Below are positions 1-6,664 of a DNA stretch of 6,816 nt, piece by piece. The stretch spans positions 1-6,816 of the forward strand of contig JAGVBM010000349.1 of assembly GCA_020059765.1 (NCBI GenBank). Reading direction: 5' to 3'. Below the pieces are notes generated by a model that ran no database searches, was not told where the DNA came from, and saw nothing but the letters and a program-made list of their open reading frames with translations. Both the position numbers and the translations under genes were made by a program. Positions within the stretch are counted from its first letter, which is position 1; each line of letters begins with the position of its first letter. This stretch comes from Bacillota bacterium. Its GTDB lineage: Bacteria > Bacillota > Bacilli > Tumebacillales > Effusibacillaceae.

Positions 1-48
1 CGAAAACGGTTTTCCATCTCCATCCCATCCTCTTTTCTTTCTTTTCCT

Positions 49-78
49 ATCCTACACCTCTTGACCCGAATTTCACAA
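49..78 (-). promoter_or_regulatory. possible weak promoter for a gene beyond the left edge
   Basis: On the minus strand, TTGTGA (78-73) and TAGGAT (54-49) are separated by 18 nt, each matching the sigma-A hexamers at 4 of 6 positions. They lie downstream of the operon terminator. A purine-rich stretch follows, and then an ATG at 17-15 that would open a new minus-strand gene, with only about five codons inside the window. This is a weak call: hexamers this poor occur by chance, and the RBS in front of that ATG is badly spaced. Confidence 0.2.
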
Positions 79-123
79 ATTTATTTTTTGCATCAGGAAC
101 CCTGCTCGCTCTGCCAAACCGAT

Positions 124-168
124 AAAAAGAGGCCGCAGCGGGCAAAATCCACTGACAGGCCTCTTTTT
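124..168 (-). terminator. intrinsic terminator of the operon, probably bidirectional
   Basis: The arms AAAAAGAGGCC (168-158 read on the minus strand) and GGCCTCTTTTT (134-124) pair perfectly over 11 bp around a 23-nt loop. The minus-strand transcript ends the stem with five U residues that are also paired with the A-rich 5' arm. The first arm begins immediately after the TAG stop of the PHP gene (171-169). Because the arms are A-rich on one side and T-rich on the other, the structure reads as a terminator from both strands. The rather long loop is the only unusual point. Confidence 0.8.
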
Positions 169-1167
169 CTATTCCAGCGGCACTTCCAGCCGTTTGCGCC
201 GGTCGAAGGTCACGATCTTTGTATAACCGGCTTCTTTCAGCCGCTCCCGCGCTTCTTCCAGATGCATCGCCAGATGATCGGGAAAATGAGCGTCGGACGA
301 AGTGGTGATCGGCACGTCATGTTGCTGCAAGATCTTCAGAAAGGTTGGACTCGGGCAGGCTTCTTTTACCGGATATCGATACTGCAGGCCGGTGTTGATT
401 TCCGTAGCTGTATCGTGCTCCCGCAGCGTTTGGGCAATCCGCTCGTAATCGGAGAGCAATTCTGTTTCATCCGGTCTATAGCCGAATACTTTCAGGTTGT
501 CCAAATGAGCGAGGAAATCAAACAGTCGGGAACGAATCGCTCCTTCCACCAGTTCAAATTCCCGGCGGTACAACGCCAGCAGGTTCGTCTCCGCAAAACG
601 CTGTTCTGTCTCCGGATTGTCGAATCCCCAGCCGTCAACAAAGTGTACGGAACCGATCACATAATCCCATTCGTACTGCTGCAGAATTCCTTTCAGCTGC
701 GCTTCCCCGCCGGCAAAATAGTCTGCCTCGATCCCCAGCTTCAATCGGATGCCGTCCTGTTCCCAAACCGCTTGCTGCTGCCTGATGAAAGAATGGAACT
801 CCTCCAGCGAAGCCATGCACACCTGATCCAGCCAGACCCGCTGCAATCGGCCAAGCTCGCTGTCGTCCACTCTGACGTATTGTTCGTAATAAGACTTGTA
901 TTCGCGAAACCGGTACAGGTGATCGACGATTCCCACTTCGCGAAGTCCCAGCTGTTTCGCCCGCTGCCGATACAGATCCAGCCACTCCGGAGAAAACGGT
1001 CCTTTTCTCACCCGTTCACTCATCCATTCCGAAAGCCGGTGCATCCATTCCATTGTGTGGAAATCTGCCGACGGTTCGCGAAAAGACAGCAACGCTTGCG
1101 CCGTCCGATTCCACCAGCGAATAGAATACGGCCCTTCTTCCAAATGCACGTGATAATCGACTTTCAT
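169..1167 (-). CDS. PHP-domain metal-dependent phosphoesterase, histidinol-phosphatase (HisK/HisJ)-like
   Basis: A 332-residue protein of the PHP superfamily, whose members hydrolyse phosphoester bonds at a two- or three-metal centre. The expected ligands are all visible: the N-terminal pair H6 and H8 in DYHVH, H83 in GIVDH, E147 in GIEADY, H175 in IGSVHF, H221 in LAHLDN, and D292/H294 in SSDAHF. This pattern matches HisK-type histidinol-phosphate phosphatases. The protein is longer than usual for them (roughly 260-280 residues), with much of the excess between residues about 12 and 65, a Trp/Arg-rich stretch. There is no signal peptide, so it should be cytoplasmic. The start is an ATG overlapping the regulator's stop (ATGA), with GGGAG 7 nt upstream, which indicates translational coupling. 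No histidine biosynthesis gene is nearby. I therefore infer a phosphomonoesterase or cyclic phosphodiesterase acting on the imported compound or its breakdown product, rather than a histidine enzyme. The fold is secure; the substrate is unknown. Confidence 0.93.
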   Translation of the reverse strand: MKVDYHVHLEEGPYSIRWWNRTAQALLSFREPSADFHTMEWMHRLSEWMSERVRKGPFSPEWLDLYRQRAKQLGLREVGIVDHLYRFREYKSYYEQYVRVDDSELGRLQRVWLDQVCMASLEEFHSFIRQQQAVWEQDGIRLKLGIEADYFAGGEAQLKGILQQYEWDYVIGSVHFVDGWGFDNPETEQRFAETNLLALYRREFELVEGAIRSRLFDFLAHLDNLKVFGYRPDETELLSDYERIAQTLREHDTATEINTGLQYRYPVKEACPSPTFLKILQQHDVPITTSSDAHFPDHLAMHLEEARERLKEAGYTKIVTFDRRKRLEVPLE

Positions 1168-1964
1168 TCTTCATCTCCCAAATCTGTTATCATCCATGTA
1201 ATCCCCCGCTCTTCCAACTCCGCTTGCCATGAGGAAGGGGGTTCCTGATCCGAAATAATGACGTCCACTGCATCAAGAGAGACGATTTTGCAAAAAGCCT
1301 GCACGCCGATCTTCGAACGGTCCGCCAACACAACGACCTCTTTGGCGACTTCCGTCATGATTCTTGAGACCATGGATTCATTGATATCATAATCGCTGAT
1401 GCCGGTTGCCAGCGAAATGCCTCCGATTGACACAAACGCTTTGTCCACATAGAAGGTTTGCAGCATTTTTTCACAAAGGGGTCCGCTGATCGACTGCTGC
1501 TCCGAATTGATCTCGCCGCCCAGCAGGATCACCTTGCCGCTGAACATTCCCTGGTTCAGGGAATCGATCAGCATCGAAGCAACGGGAATCGAGGTGGTCA
1601 ACACCGTCAATTGTTTGACCCCCTGAATCGACCGGGCCAGTTCCAAAACGGTCGTCCCCGTGTCAATCACAATCGTATCCCCATCTTTCAACAGGGCGGC
1701 CGCCCGCCGTCCAATTGCCTGTTTGGCCTTCTGATTGAGACTTTGCCGCTGCACATAGGGCGGTTCTCCATTGGAGTAGGACTCTTTGACCGCTCCCCCG
1801 TACACCCGTTTCAACATTCCCTGTTGTTCCAAACCATCCAAATCCCGGCGAATCGTTTCGTTGGATACCTGGAACTGCTTGGCGAGCGGTTCCACCTTGA
1901 CTTTTCCGTTGCGGTTCAGTTCTTCCAGAATGATCCGCTTTCGTTCTTCCGCTAATACCGACAC
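1164..1964 (-). CDS. DeoR/GlpR-family transcriptional regulator
   Basis: A 266-residue cytoplasmic regulator of standard family length. The N-terminal winged helix-turn-helix covers about residues 6-59, with the recognition segment VSNETIRRDLDGLE (33-46) and the wing GMLKRVYGGAV (49-59), both characteristic of DeoR/GlpR proteins. The C-terminal DeoRC sensor domain shows the DTGTT phosphate-binding loop (101-105), LTTS (122-125), LLGGEI (147-152), SIGGIS (179-184) and LADRSK (213-218). In this family the sensor usually binds a phosphorylated sugar or related metabolite, which releases the repressor from its operator. The start is a GTG with AAGGGG 8 nt upstream, and that RBS overlaps the ATPase stop codon; an alternative start is not compelling. 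It is cotranscribed with the transporter, so it probably regulates its own operon, but I could not identify a DeoR operator. The ligand is likely a phosphorylated intermediate of the imported substrate (inference). Confidence 0.93.
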   Translation of the reverse strand: MSVLAEERKRIILEELNRNGKVKVEPLAKQFQVSNETIRRDLDGLEQQGMLKRVYGGAVKESYSNGEPPYVQRQSLNQKAKQAIGRRAAALLKDGDTIVIDTGTTVLELARSIQGVKQLTVLTTSIPVASMLIDSLNQGMFSGKVILLGGEINSEQQSISGPLCEKMLQTFYVDKAFVSIGGISLATGISDYDINESMVSRIMTEVAKEVVVLADRSKIGVQAFCKIVSLDAVDVIISDQEPPSSWQAELEERGITWMITDLGDEE

Positions 1965-1976
1965 AATGTCAACCCC

Positions 1977-3002
1977 TTACCCTAACGGGACACACTCTTC
2001 CGCAGGAATCCACACGTTTACGTTCATGTCCCGTTGAATCCATAATTCCTTGGCCGTATTCAAATGGTCTACCTGCAGCCGTTGATCCTGGGATTCCACA
2101 AGATAGCGCAGTACATTGCCCGTAACCGTAATGTCTTTGACTTTTCCCGCCGCCAGCCATCCGTTGCCGGATGGCTCCGGTCCCGCATGTTCGGGGAACA
2201 ATTGGATCACTTCCGGACGGATGGCATAGCTGACCGCCGCAAAACTCCCGCCGCCGGTTAATTGGCGAAGCTGTTCCGCACGCAGTACGTTGTAATTGCC
2301 GATGAAACGGGCCACAAATTCGTTGGCGGGATGAGTGTAAATCTCCTCCGGATTGCCGGACTGAACGATGTTTCCTAGATCCATGACAAAAATCCGGTCG
2401 GAAATTGTCAGCGCCTCTTCCTGGTCATGGGTCACAAACACAGTGGTGATCGACAGCTCCCGCTGAATCCGGCGCAGTTCCACCTGCAGGTTCTTGCGGA
2501 TTTTGGCATCCAACGCGCTAAGCGGCTCGTCCAACAGCAGAATTTTCGGTTCCATGACCAGCGACCTGGCGAGAGCGACCCGCTGCTGTTGACCGCCGGA
2601 CAGTTGATGCGGATAGGACTGTTCTTTCCCAACCAGATCCACCAGCTCGATCATCCGCTTGACTTTTCCCTCATACTCGCTTTTTTTCATGCCTTTCATG
2701 CGCAGCCCGAATCCAATATTCTCAAGCACAGTCATATTTGGAAACAGCCCATAGGATTGAAACACCATTCCGATCTCCCGATCCTTTGGCTTCAAATGGG
2801 TGATATCCACCCCATCTACATGGATACTGCCTTCCTCCGTCGGAGCCAGCCCCGCAATGCTGCGCAGCAGCGTGCTTTTGCCGCAGCCGGAGGGACCCAG
2901 CAGGGTAACAAATTCCCCTTTATCAAAGGTCAGCGATAAATGGTTCAACGCAATCGTATCTTTATATGTTTTTGTCAGATTATCAATTTGCACATAACTC
3001 AT
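1977..3002 (-). CDS. ABC importer ATP-binding protein (CysA/PotA/PhnT-like, with C-terminal TOBE-like region)
   Basis: A 341-residue ATPase that powers the two permeases encoded just upstream. All nucleotide-binding motifs are intact: Walker A GPSGCGKST (36-44), Q-loop Q82, signature LSGGQQQR (134-141), Walker B ILLLDEP (154-160) with catalytic E159, D-loop SALD (162-165) and switch H192. After about residue 240 a C-terminal extension resembles the TOBE-type regulatory region of the MalK/CysA/PotA group; it starts near the IRPE motif and runs to the end. It should dimerise at the cytoplasmic face of the membrane. The ATG start overlaps the permease stop (ATGA) and has a near-perfect RBS, AAAGGAGG, 7 nt upstream inside the permease gene. 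The ATPase alone cannot define the substrate, because iron, sulfate, polyamine and 2-aminoethylphosphonate importers share this type. The gene ends 12 nt before the regulator start. Confidence 0.96.
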   Translation of the reverse strand: MSYVQIDNLTKTYKDTIALNHLSLTFDKGEFVTLLGPSGCGKSTLLRSIAGLAPTEEGSIHVDGVDITHLKPKDREIGMVFQSYGLFPNMTVLENIGFGLRMKGMKKSEYEGKVKRMIELVDLVGKEQSYPHQLSGGQQQRVALARSLVMEPKILLLDEPLSALDAKIRKNLQVELRRIQRELSITTVFVTHDQEEALTISDRIFVMDLGNIVQSGNPEEIYTHPANEFVARFIGNYNVLRAEQLRQLTGGGSFAAVSYAIRPEVIQLFPEHAGPEPSGNGWLAAGKVKDITVTGNVLRYLVESQDQRLQVDHLNTAKELWIQRDMNVNVWIPAEECVPLG

Positions 3003-3793
3003 GCGTTTTCCTCCTTTGCGGAGCGGCCGAACTTGAGGATCAGGCCGGACAGAATCAGAATCAGTACAAAATAGAATACAACGATCGCGCTCGACAAATG
3101 CCCGCTTTCGTCCATCCGGCGCATCAGATACACCTGCAGCAGCTCATATTGGCCGCCAATCAACAGGTTTGCCAAGACGAATTCGCCAAACAGAATGGAA
3201 AAAGAGAGCAGCACGGAGGCCATTACCCCCGGCATGATGTTGGGCAGCACCACATGACGGAAAGCCTGGATTCTGCTGGCGCCCAGCAGTTCGGCCGCAT
3301 CGACCAATGTAATAGCGTCCACCGTCCGCAAACTGTTGCGAATACCTTGGTACATAAACGGCAGAATGGAAATAAAATAGGCTCCGATCACAATCCATAC
3401 CGTCCCCGAGATGGCCAAAGGCCCGTCGGAATAGATGCGGATCAAACCGACGGCAGCCACAACACCGGGAATCGCGTAAGGAAGCATGACAATCGCTTGC
3501 AGCAGCCGTTCCCATTTTGAAAAATACACCGTCACGATAAAGATCGTCGGCACCATCAGCAGAATGCTGAGAACAATCGTAAAAACAGTAACAAACAAGG
3601 TCCGCCACAACGCTTCCAGCAGACGGGGATCCGTCAACATTTCCCGATACCAATTCAGTGTGTACCCCTCCGGCAAAAACGTCCGGTACCAGTCGGTCGC
3701 AATCGAATACAAGAAGGTGACTGCCAATGGGACAAACAGGTACAGCATGACCAGCGTCACGACGGAGACATGAAACAGTTTCCCGGCTTTCAT
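2999..3793 (-). CDS. ABC importer permease, second subunit (PhnV/PotC-like)
   Basis: A 264-residue integral membrane protein with about six hydrophobic segments, at roughly residues 9-30, 67-90, 100-121, 131-150, 187-215 and 236-255. The cytoplasmic EAA loop that docks on the ATPase is at about 164-189. It reads VDAAELLGASRIQAFRH followed by VLPNIMPG, with DAA in place of EAA but the conserved Gly and Leu-Pro present. I chose the ATG at 3793 (MKAGKLF) because it overlaps the upstream permease stop as ATGA and has AAGGAG 9 nt upstream. The open frame extends 15 codons further to 3838, but that extension is charged, lacks support and lies inside the preceding gene. Its length and topology fit the second permease (PotC/PhnV/FbpB-half type) of binding-protein-dependent importers. 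It should form a heterodimer with the permease at 3790-4641. Confidence 0.94.
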   Translation of the reverse strand: MKAGKLFHVSVVTLVMLYLFVPLAVTFLYSIATDWYRTFLPEGYTLNWYREMLTDPRLLEALWRTLFVTVFTIVLSILLMVPTIFIVTVYFSKWERLLQAIVMLPYAIPGVVAAVGLIRIYSDGPLAISGTVWIVIGAYFISILPFMYQGIRNSLRTVDAITLVDAAELLGASRIQAFRHVVLPNIMPGVMASVLLSFSILFGEFVLANLLIGGQYELLQVYLMRRMDESGHLSSAIVVFYFVLILILSGLILKFGRSAKEENA

Positions 3794-4641
3794 CGCAAAT
3801 CTCTCCTTACGCGGCGCATCATTCGTTCGTTCAACCACATGGCCGCAATCATCGTACCGCCGAGAATCATCGCCAGCGCGCTGGCCAACTCGGGACGCGG
3901 GAATACATCACCGGCGAAAAGGGAACCGATGCGGATCGCCAACAAATTATAGTTGCTTCCCACCAACGCATAGGCAGTGGCATAAGCGCCCATTGAATTG
4001 GCGAACAATATACTGAACGTTCCCACAACACCCGGCAAAATCACCGGCATGCCGATATACCGCCAGAATTGAAGCCTGGATGCCCCCAGCAAGGAGGCTG
4101 CTTCTTTCCACTGCTCATGAATGCCAAAATAGGTGGGGTACAGCAGCAAAATCGCCAACGGGATTTGAAAATACACATATACCAAGGTAAGACCCGTCCA
4201 TGAATACAGGTTAAAGGATGTCAACACATCCCATCCCAATTGCTGGAAGAGGATCGTGAAAATTCCGTTGTTCCCCAGCAGAATGATGTAGGCAAATGCC
4301 AGCGGCACACCCGCAAAGTTGGACGTCATGTTGGAAAACATCAGTACAAGATTCCGTACTTTCGGCGACAATTTGGTGATCGAGTAGGCCGCAAGAAGCG
4401 CCGCCACAATTCCGATCAAACTGGAATAAAAGGAAATCAGGATGCTGTTCTTCAACGCGAGCAGATAATATTTGTTTCCCAGCGCCGTGGCGTACTGCAT
4501 CAGCGACCAGCCTTGCCCTTCATCAGCCTTGAAACTGTCGAGCATCATCGCTAGCAACGGCAGGATTTCAAAACCGAGCACCACAATCACAAAGGGAAAC
4601 AAGGCCAACAGCAACATTCGTTTCTGTTTGAACGTTTGCAA
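3790..4641 (-). CDS. ABC importer permease, first subunit (PhnU/PotB-like), TTG start
   Basis: A 283-residue membrane protein. Hydrophobic segments lie at about residues 9-34, 62-87, 97-122, 146-170, 200-225 and 252-270. The EAA loop at about 180-204 reads EAASLLGASRLQFWRYIG followed by PVILPG, with all key residues present. It is the heterodimer partner of the permease at 2999-3793, judged by gene order and matching EAA loops. I chose the TTG at 4641 because AAAGGGGG sits 7 nt upstream, nearly the full anti-Shine-Dalgarno complement. The open frame also reaches a GTG at 4689, but that start would lie inside a strong hairpin and would add a polar 16-residue tail with no RBS. Its stop overlaps the next permease start (ATGA). 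The substrate cannot be inferred from this subunit alone. Confidence 0.93.
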   Translation of the reverse strand: MQTFKQKRMLLLALFPFVIVVLGFEILPLLAMMLDSFKADEGQGWSLMQYATALGNKYYLLALKNSILISFYSSLIGIVAALLAAYSITKLSPKVRNLVLMFSNMTSNFAGVPLAFAYIILLGNNGIFTILFQQLGWDVLTSFNLYSWTGLTLVYVYFQIPLAILLLYPTYFGIHEQWKEAASLLGASRLQFWRYIGMPVILPGVVGTFSILFANSMGAYATAYALVGSNYNLLAIRIGSLFAGDVFPRPELASALAMILGGTMIAAMWLNERMMRRVRRDLR

Positions 4642-4648
4642 GATTGGT

Positions 4649-4656
4649 CCCCCTTT
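4649..4656 (-). promoter_or_regulatory. ribosome binding site that fixes the TTG start of the first permease
   Basis: The minus strand reads AAAGGGGG, differing from AAAGGAGG at one base, with a 7-nt spacer before the TTG at 4641-4639. It begins 7 nt after the base of the intergenic hairpin, so the hairpin need not cover it. It is the reason for preferring the TTG over the upstream GTG. Confidence 0.75.
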
Positions 4657-4663
4657 AACAGTT

Positions 4664-4690
4664 GGTGTCCTCTCCGAGCGAGAGGACACC
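4664..4690 (-). promoter_or_regulatory. intergenic RNA hairpin between the hydrolase and permease genes
   Basis: GGTGTCCTCTC and GAGAGGACACC form a perfect 11-bp stem with a 5-nt loop, starting 4 nt after the hydrolase stop codon. No U-tract follows on the minus strand (the next bases are AACTGTTAAAG), so it is not a standard intrinsic terminator. Hairpins at this kind of position in importer operons often stabilise the upstream mRNA against 3' decay, or cause partial termination. The binding protein and hydrolase are then made in excess over the membrane subunits. That role is inferred; the inverted repeat itself is directly visible. Confidence 0.75.
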
Positions 4691-4694
4691 GTGT

Positions 4695-5507
4695 TTATAC
4701 GAATGGGATTTTAGAAATCATCGTTGCAGACGGCTCGATGCCGAGCAGCTTGCAAACCAGCGGCGCGATCGCCAACTGCGGCACTTCTTGCTCGTGAATG
4801 CCGGGAAGGAAGGCCGAACCGATTCCGTATAAGGGAACGTTCCGTTCGTCCGTGCCTGTCCCGCCGTGCTGTCCGTCACGATTCATGCCGTGATCTGAGG
4901 TTATCAGAATCTGATATCCTTCTTCCATCCATGCCGGCAGCAATCCCGCCAAAATGATGTCCATTTCAATCGCCTTGCCGCGATATTGCTTGGAATCCGA
5001 ACCGAACAGATGGCCGGCATGATCGACTCCCATCGGATGGATATACAGGAAATCCGGATCGTATTTGCGACGCAAAGTTTCCGCATCGAGCAGCAGATGG
5101 GAATCGGGATACGCATCGTCGAAGTAGAACATCCCATGCTGGATCGGTTTGTCTTCATCATTTTGCATGCGGTCTTCGATATAATGGAACGGGCTCCTGT
5201 TGTACAATTCACTGACCCAATAATAGGCAGCCGCCGCATTGCGCAATCCGTTTTCTTTCGTCAGGTGAAACAAACTCTTCTGAGTCGATAACCGTACCGC
5301 CTGATTGGAAGTAATTCCGTTGATCGAACTCGGTGTACCCGTCAGCAGCACTTCATACAAGGGACGGGACATGCTCGGCAGTTCCGACTTGACCAGAAAA
5401 CGGGCCGCCAGATCACGTTCCACCAAATGATTGAGATATCCCATCTGCGTGACGGCCGTCTCGAACTGCAGACCGTCAATCACAACCATAATCACTTTGT
5501 TATTCAT
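4695..5507 (-). CDS. type I phosphodiesterase/nucleotide pyrophosphatase-family hydrolase (alkaline phosphatase superfamily), cytoplasmic
   Basis: A 270-residue hydrolase of the alkaline-phosphatase superfamily. In numbering from the longer start (273 residues), all seven canonical metal and nucleophile positions are present: D14 in VVIDG, nucleophile S50 in PSMSRP, D165 and H169 in GVDHAGH, D208/H209 in TSDHG, and H217 in QHGG. Serine stands where most NPP-type enzymes have threonine. The protein is short for the group, so cap insertions must be small. There is no signal peptide or membrane segment, so it should act in the cytoplasm after import. I prefer the ATG at 5507 (MNNKV) because AGGA lies 8 nt upstream; an in-frame ATG at 5516 has the AGG directly against it. 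The gene follows the binding protein by 23 nt, which suggests a close link to the imported ligand. Phosphodiesterase, phosphatase and phosphonoacetate-hydrolase (PhnA)-like activities are all possible within this fold. Confidence 0.92.
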   Translation of the reverse strand: MNNKVIMVVIDGLQFETAVTQMGYLNHLVERDLAARFLVKSELPSMSRPLYEVLLTGTPSSINGITSNQAVRLSTQKSLFHLTKENGLRNAAAAYYWVSELYNRSPFHYIEDRMQNDEDKPIQHGMFYFDDAYPDSHLLLDAETLRRKYDPDFLYIHPMGVDHAGHLFGSDSKQYRGKAIEMDIILAGLLPAWMEEGYQILITSDHGMNRDGQHGGTGTDERNVPLYGIGSAFLPGIHEQEVPQLAIAPLVCKLLGIEPSATMISKIPFV

Positions 5508-5530
5508 CTGTATCATCCTGCTCTGTCAAA

Positions 5531-6646
5531 TTACTTCACGTTGACCAAGACTTGCTCCTGCCACAATTGGGGCAGCTTTTTGGCAGTGGTCTCCCAAACT
5601 TGGTAATCTTGTACCGGCTTCGCGTTTTTGTACTGTTCTTTCGAAATCATTTTCTTTGCCACATCTTCCGGCAGTTTCACGCTGTCGCGGATCGGGCGGG
5701 CATATCCTTTCGCCAGGTTGATCTGTCCGGCATCGCTCAGGATGTATTCACGGGTCAGTTTGGCCGCGTTCGGATGGGGAGCGTATTTGTTGATGATCGT
5801 CGCATAACCGCTCACTACGCTGCCTTCTTGCAGAATGCCGACTTCAAACCGGTTCGGGTCGATTTTGTCGCGGTAGCCGAGAGCGTTAAAATCCCACAAC
5901 AGCGCAACTGCAACTTCCCCTTTTTCAAAGTTGGCGACTTTGACTTCACTCATCGACAGACGTCCTTGTTTCGCCAATTTCGCGAAGAAATCCACACCCG
6001 GTTGGATGTTCTTTTCATCGCCGCCGTGGGCTATGGCTGCGGCCAATACCGACATTTGCGCCTGAGTTGCTTTGGTCACGTCGCCAATTGCCACTTTGTA
6101 ATCGCCTTTCAACAAGTCATCCCAAGTTTTCGGCGGATTCTTTACCAACTGCTTGTTGGTCATGACCGCAATTGTGCCTTGATAGCCAACGATCCAATGT
6201 CCGTCTTTGTCTTTTGCCCAGTTCGGGATTTCATTCCAATACGAGGTTTTGTAAGGCTGCGTAACCCCTTTGGAAACAGCCACCGGTCCGAAGGAAATTC
6301 CCACATCCCCGATGTCAGAGGTCGGCTTGTTCTTTTCCGCTTCAAATTTTGCAATCTCTTCCGCACTGGACATGTCCGTGTCCGAATGCTTCAAGCCATA
6401 CTTGCTTTCCATGTCTTTCCATGTGTCTTTCCAGTTGGCCCAAGAGTCCGGCATCCCAACGCTGACGACACTGCCTTCCTGTTTGGCCAGTTTTTCGATA
6501 TCCGCCAACGTCAGTTCTTTGTTTTCCTGCGGCTTGTCCGCATTTTGCTTGGAGTTTGTGGTGGTTCCGCAAGCGGTCACGCCCAAAGCGAGTACACCGA
6601 CCATTCCCATCCAAAGCGCTTTTTTTGCAAGTTGCTTGTTACCCAT
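5531..6646 (-). CDS. ABC importer solute-binding lipoprotein (family 1; iron/polyamine/2-aminoethylphosphonate-like)
   Basis: A 371-residue extracellular binding protein that captures the ligand and delivers it to the permeases. The N-terminus is a lipoprotein signal: basic residues at 4-9, a hydrophobic core at about 10-24, and the lipobox VTAC with the acylated Cys at 26, followed by a polar Thr/Asn/Lys/Gln linker. The mature part has the two-lobe layout of bacterial extracellular family 1 proteins: an early SVVSVGMPDSW segment, a central WDDLL segment, and a later stretch containing LLWDFNALGYRD. I chose the ATG at 6646 because GGAGGGG lies 5 nt upstream and it gives a clean signal peptide. 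The frame stays open to 6805 only through the promoter and leader. Its place as first gene under a Pho box, next to a phosphoesterase-fold hydrolase, favours an organophosphate or phosphonate ligand over iron or polyamine, but ligand residues cannot be assigned by eye. Confidence 0.94.
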   Translation of the reverse strand: MGNKQLAKKALWMGMVGVLALGVTACGTTTNSKQNADKPQENKELTLADIEKLAKQEGSVVSVGMPDSWANWKDTWKDMESKYGLKHSDTDMSSAEEIAKFEAEKNKPTSDIGDVGISFGPVAVSKGVTQPYKTSYWNEIPNWAKDKDGHWIVGYQGTIAVMTNKQLVKNPPKTWDDLLKGDYKVAIGDVTKATQAQMSVLAAAIAHGGDEKNIQPGVDFFAKLAKQGRLSMSEVKVANFEKGEVAVALLWDFNALGYRDKIDPNRFEVGILQEGSVVSGYATIINKYAPHPNAAKLTREYILSDAGQINLAKGYARPIRDSVKLPEDVAKKMISKEQYKNAKPVQDYQVWETTAKKLPQLWQEQVLVNVK

Positions 6647-6651
6647 GAAAA

Positions 6652-6658
6652 CCCCTCC
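6652..6658 (-). promoter_or_regulatory. ribosome binding site of the solute-binding protein gene
   Basis: GGAGGGG on the minus strand with a 5-nt spacer (TTTTC) before the ATG at 6646-6644. It decides the start of the binding protein against the 53-codon upstream extension of the same frame. Confidence 0.8.
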
Positions 6659-6664
6659 ACCATC

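Noticed and set aside
61..1248. Long plus-strand open frame of 395 codons opposite the PHP gene
   Set aside because: It is antisense to a well-supported metalloenzyme, crosses the terminator, begins with a TTG without RBS, and its translation is rich in Phe, Arg and Gln with no recognisable domain.
1967..1972. Perfect TTGACA before the regulator start, as a possible internal promoter
   Set aside because: At 16-18 nt downstream there is no -10-like hexamer, and the site overlaps the intergenic RBS region.
4664..4690. The intergenic hairpin as a true rho-independent terminator
   Set aside because: No U-tract follows on either strand, and the downstream genes are clearly part of the same functional unit.
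5524..5529. Perfect TTGACA between the binding protein and hydrolase genes
   Set aside because: The best hexamer at 16-18 nt spacing matches TATAAT at only about 3 of 6 positions, so an internal promoter is not supported.
1977..6646. Assigning the transporter to iron, spermidine/putrescine or thiamine uptake
   Set aside because: The families are alike at this level, but the Pho-box promoter and the two phosphoester-type hydrolases fit organophosphorus uptake better. No ligand-specific motif supports the alternatives.
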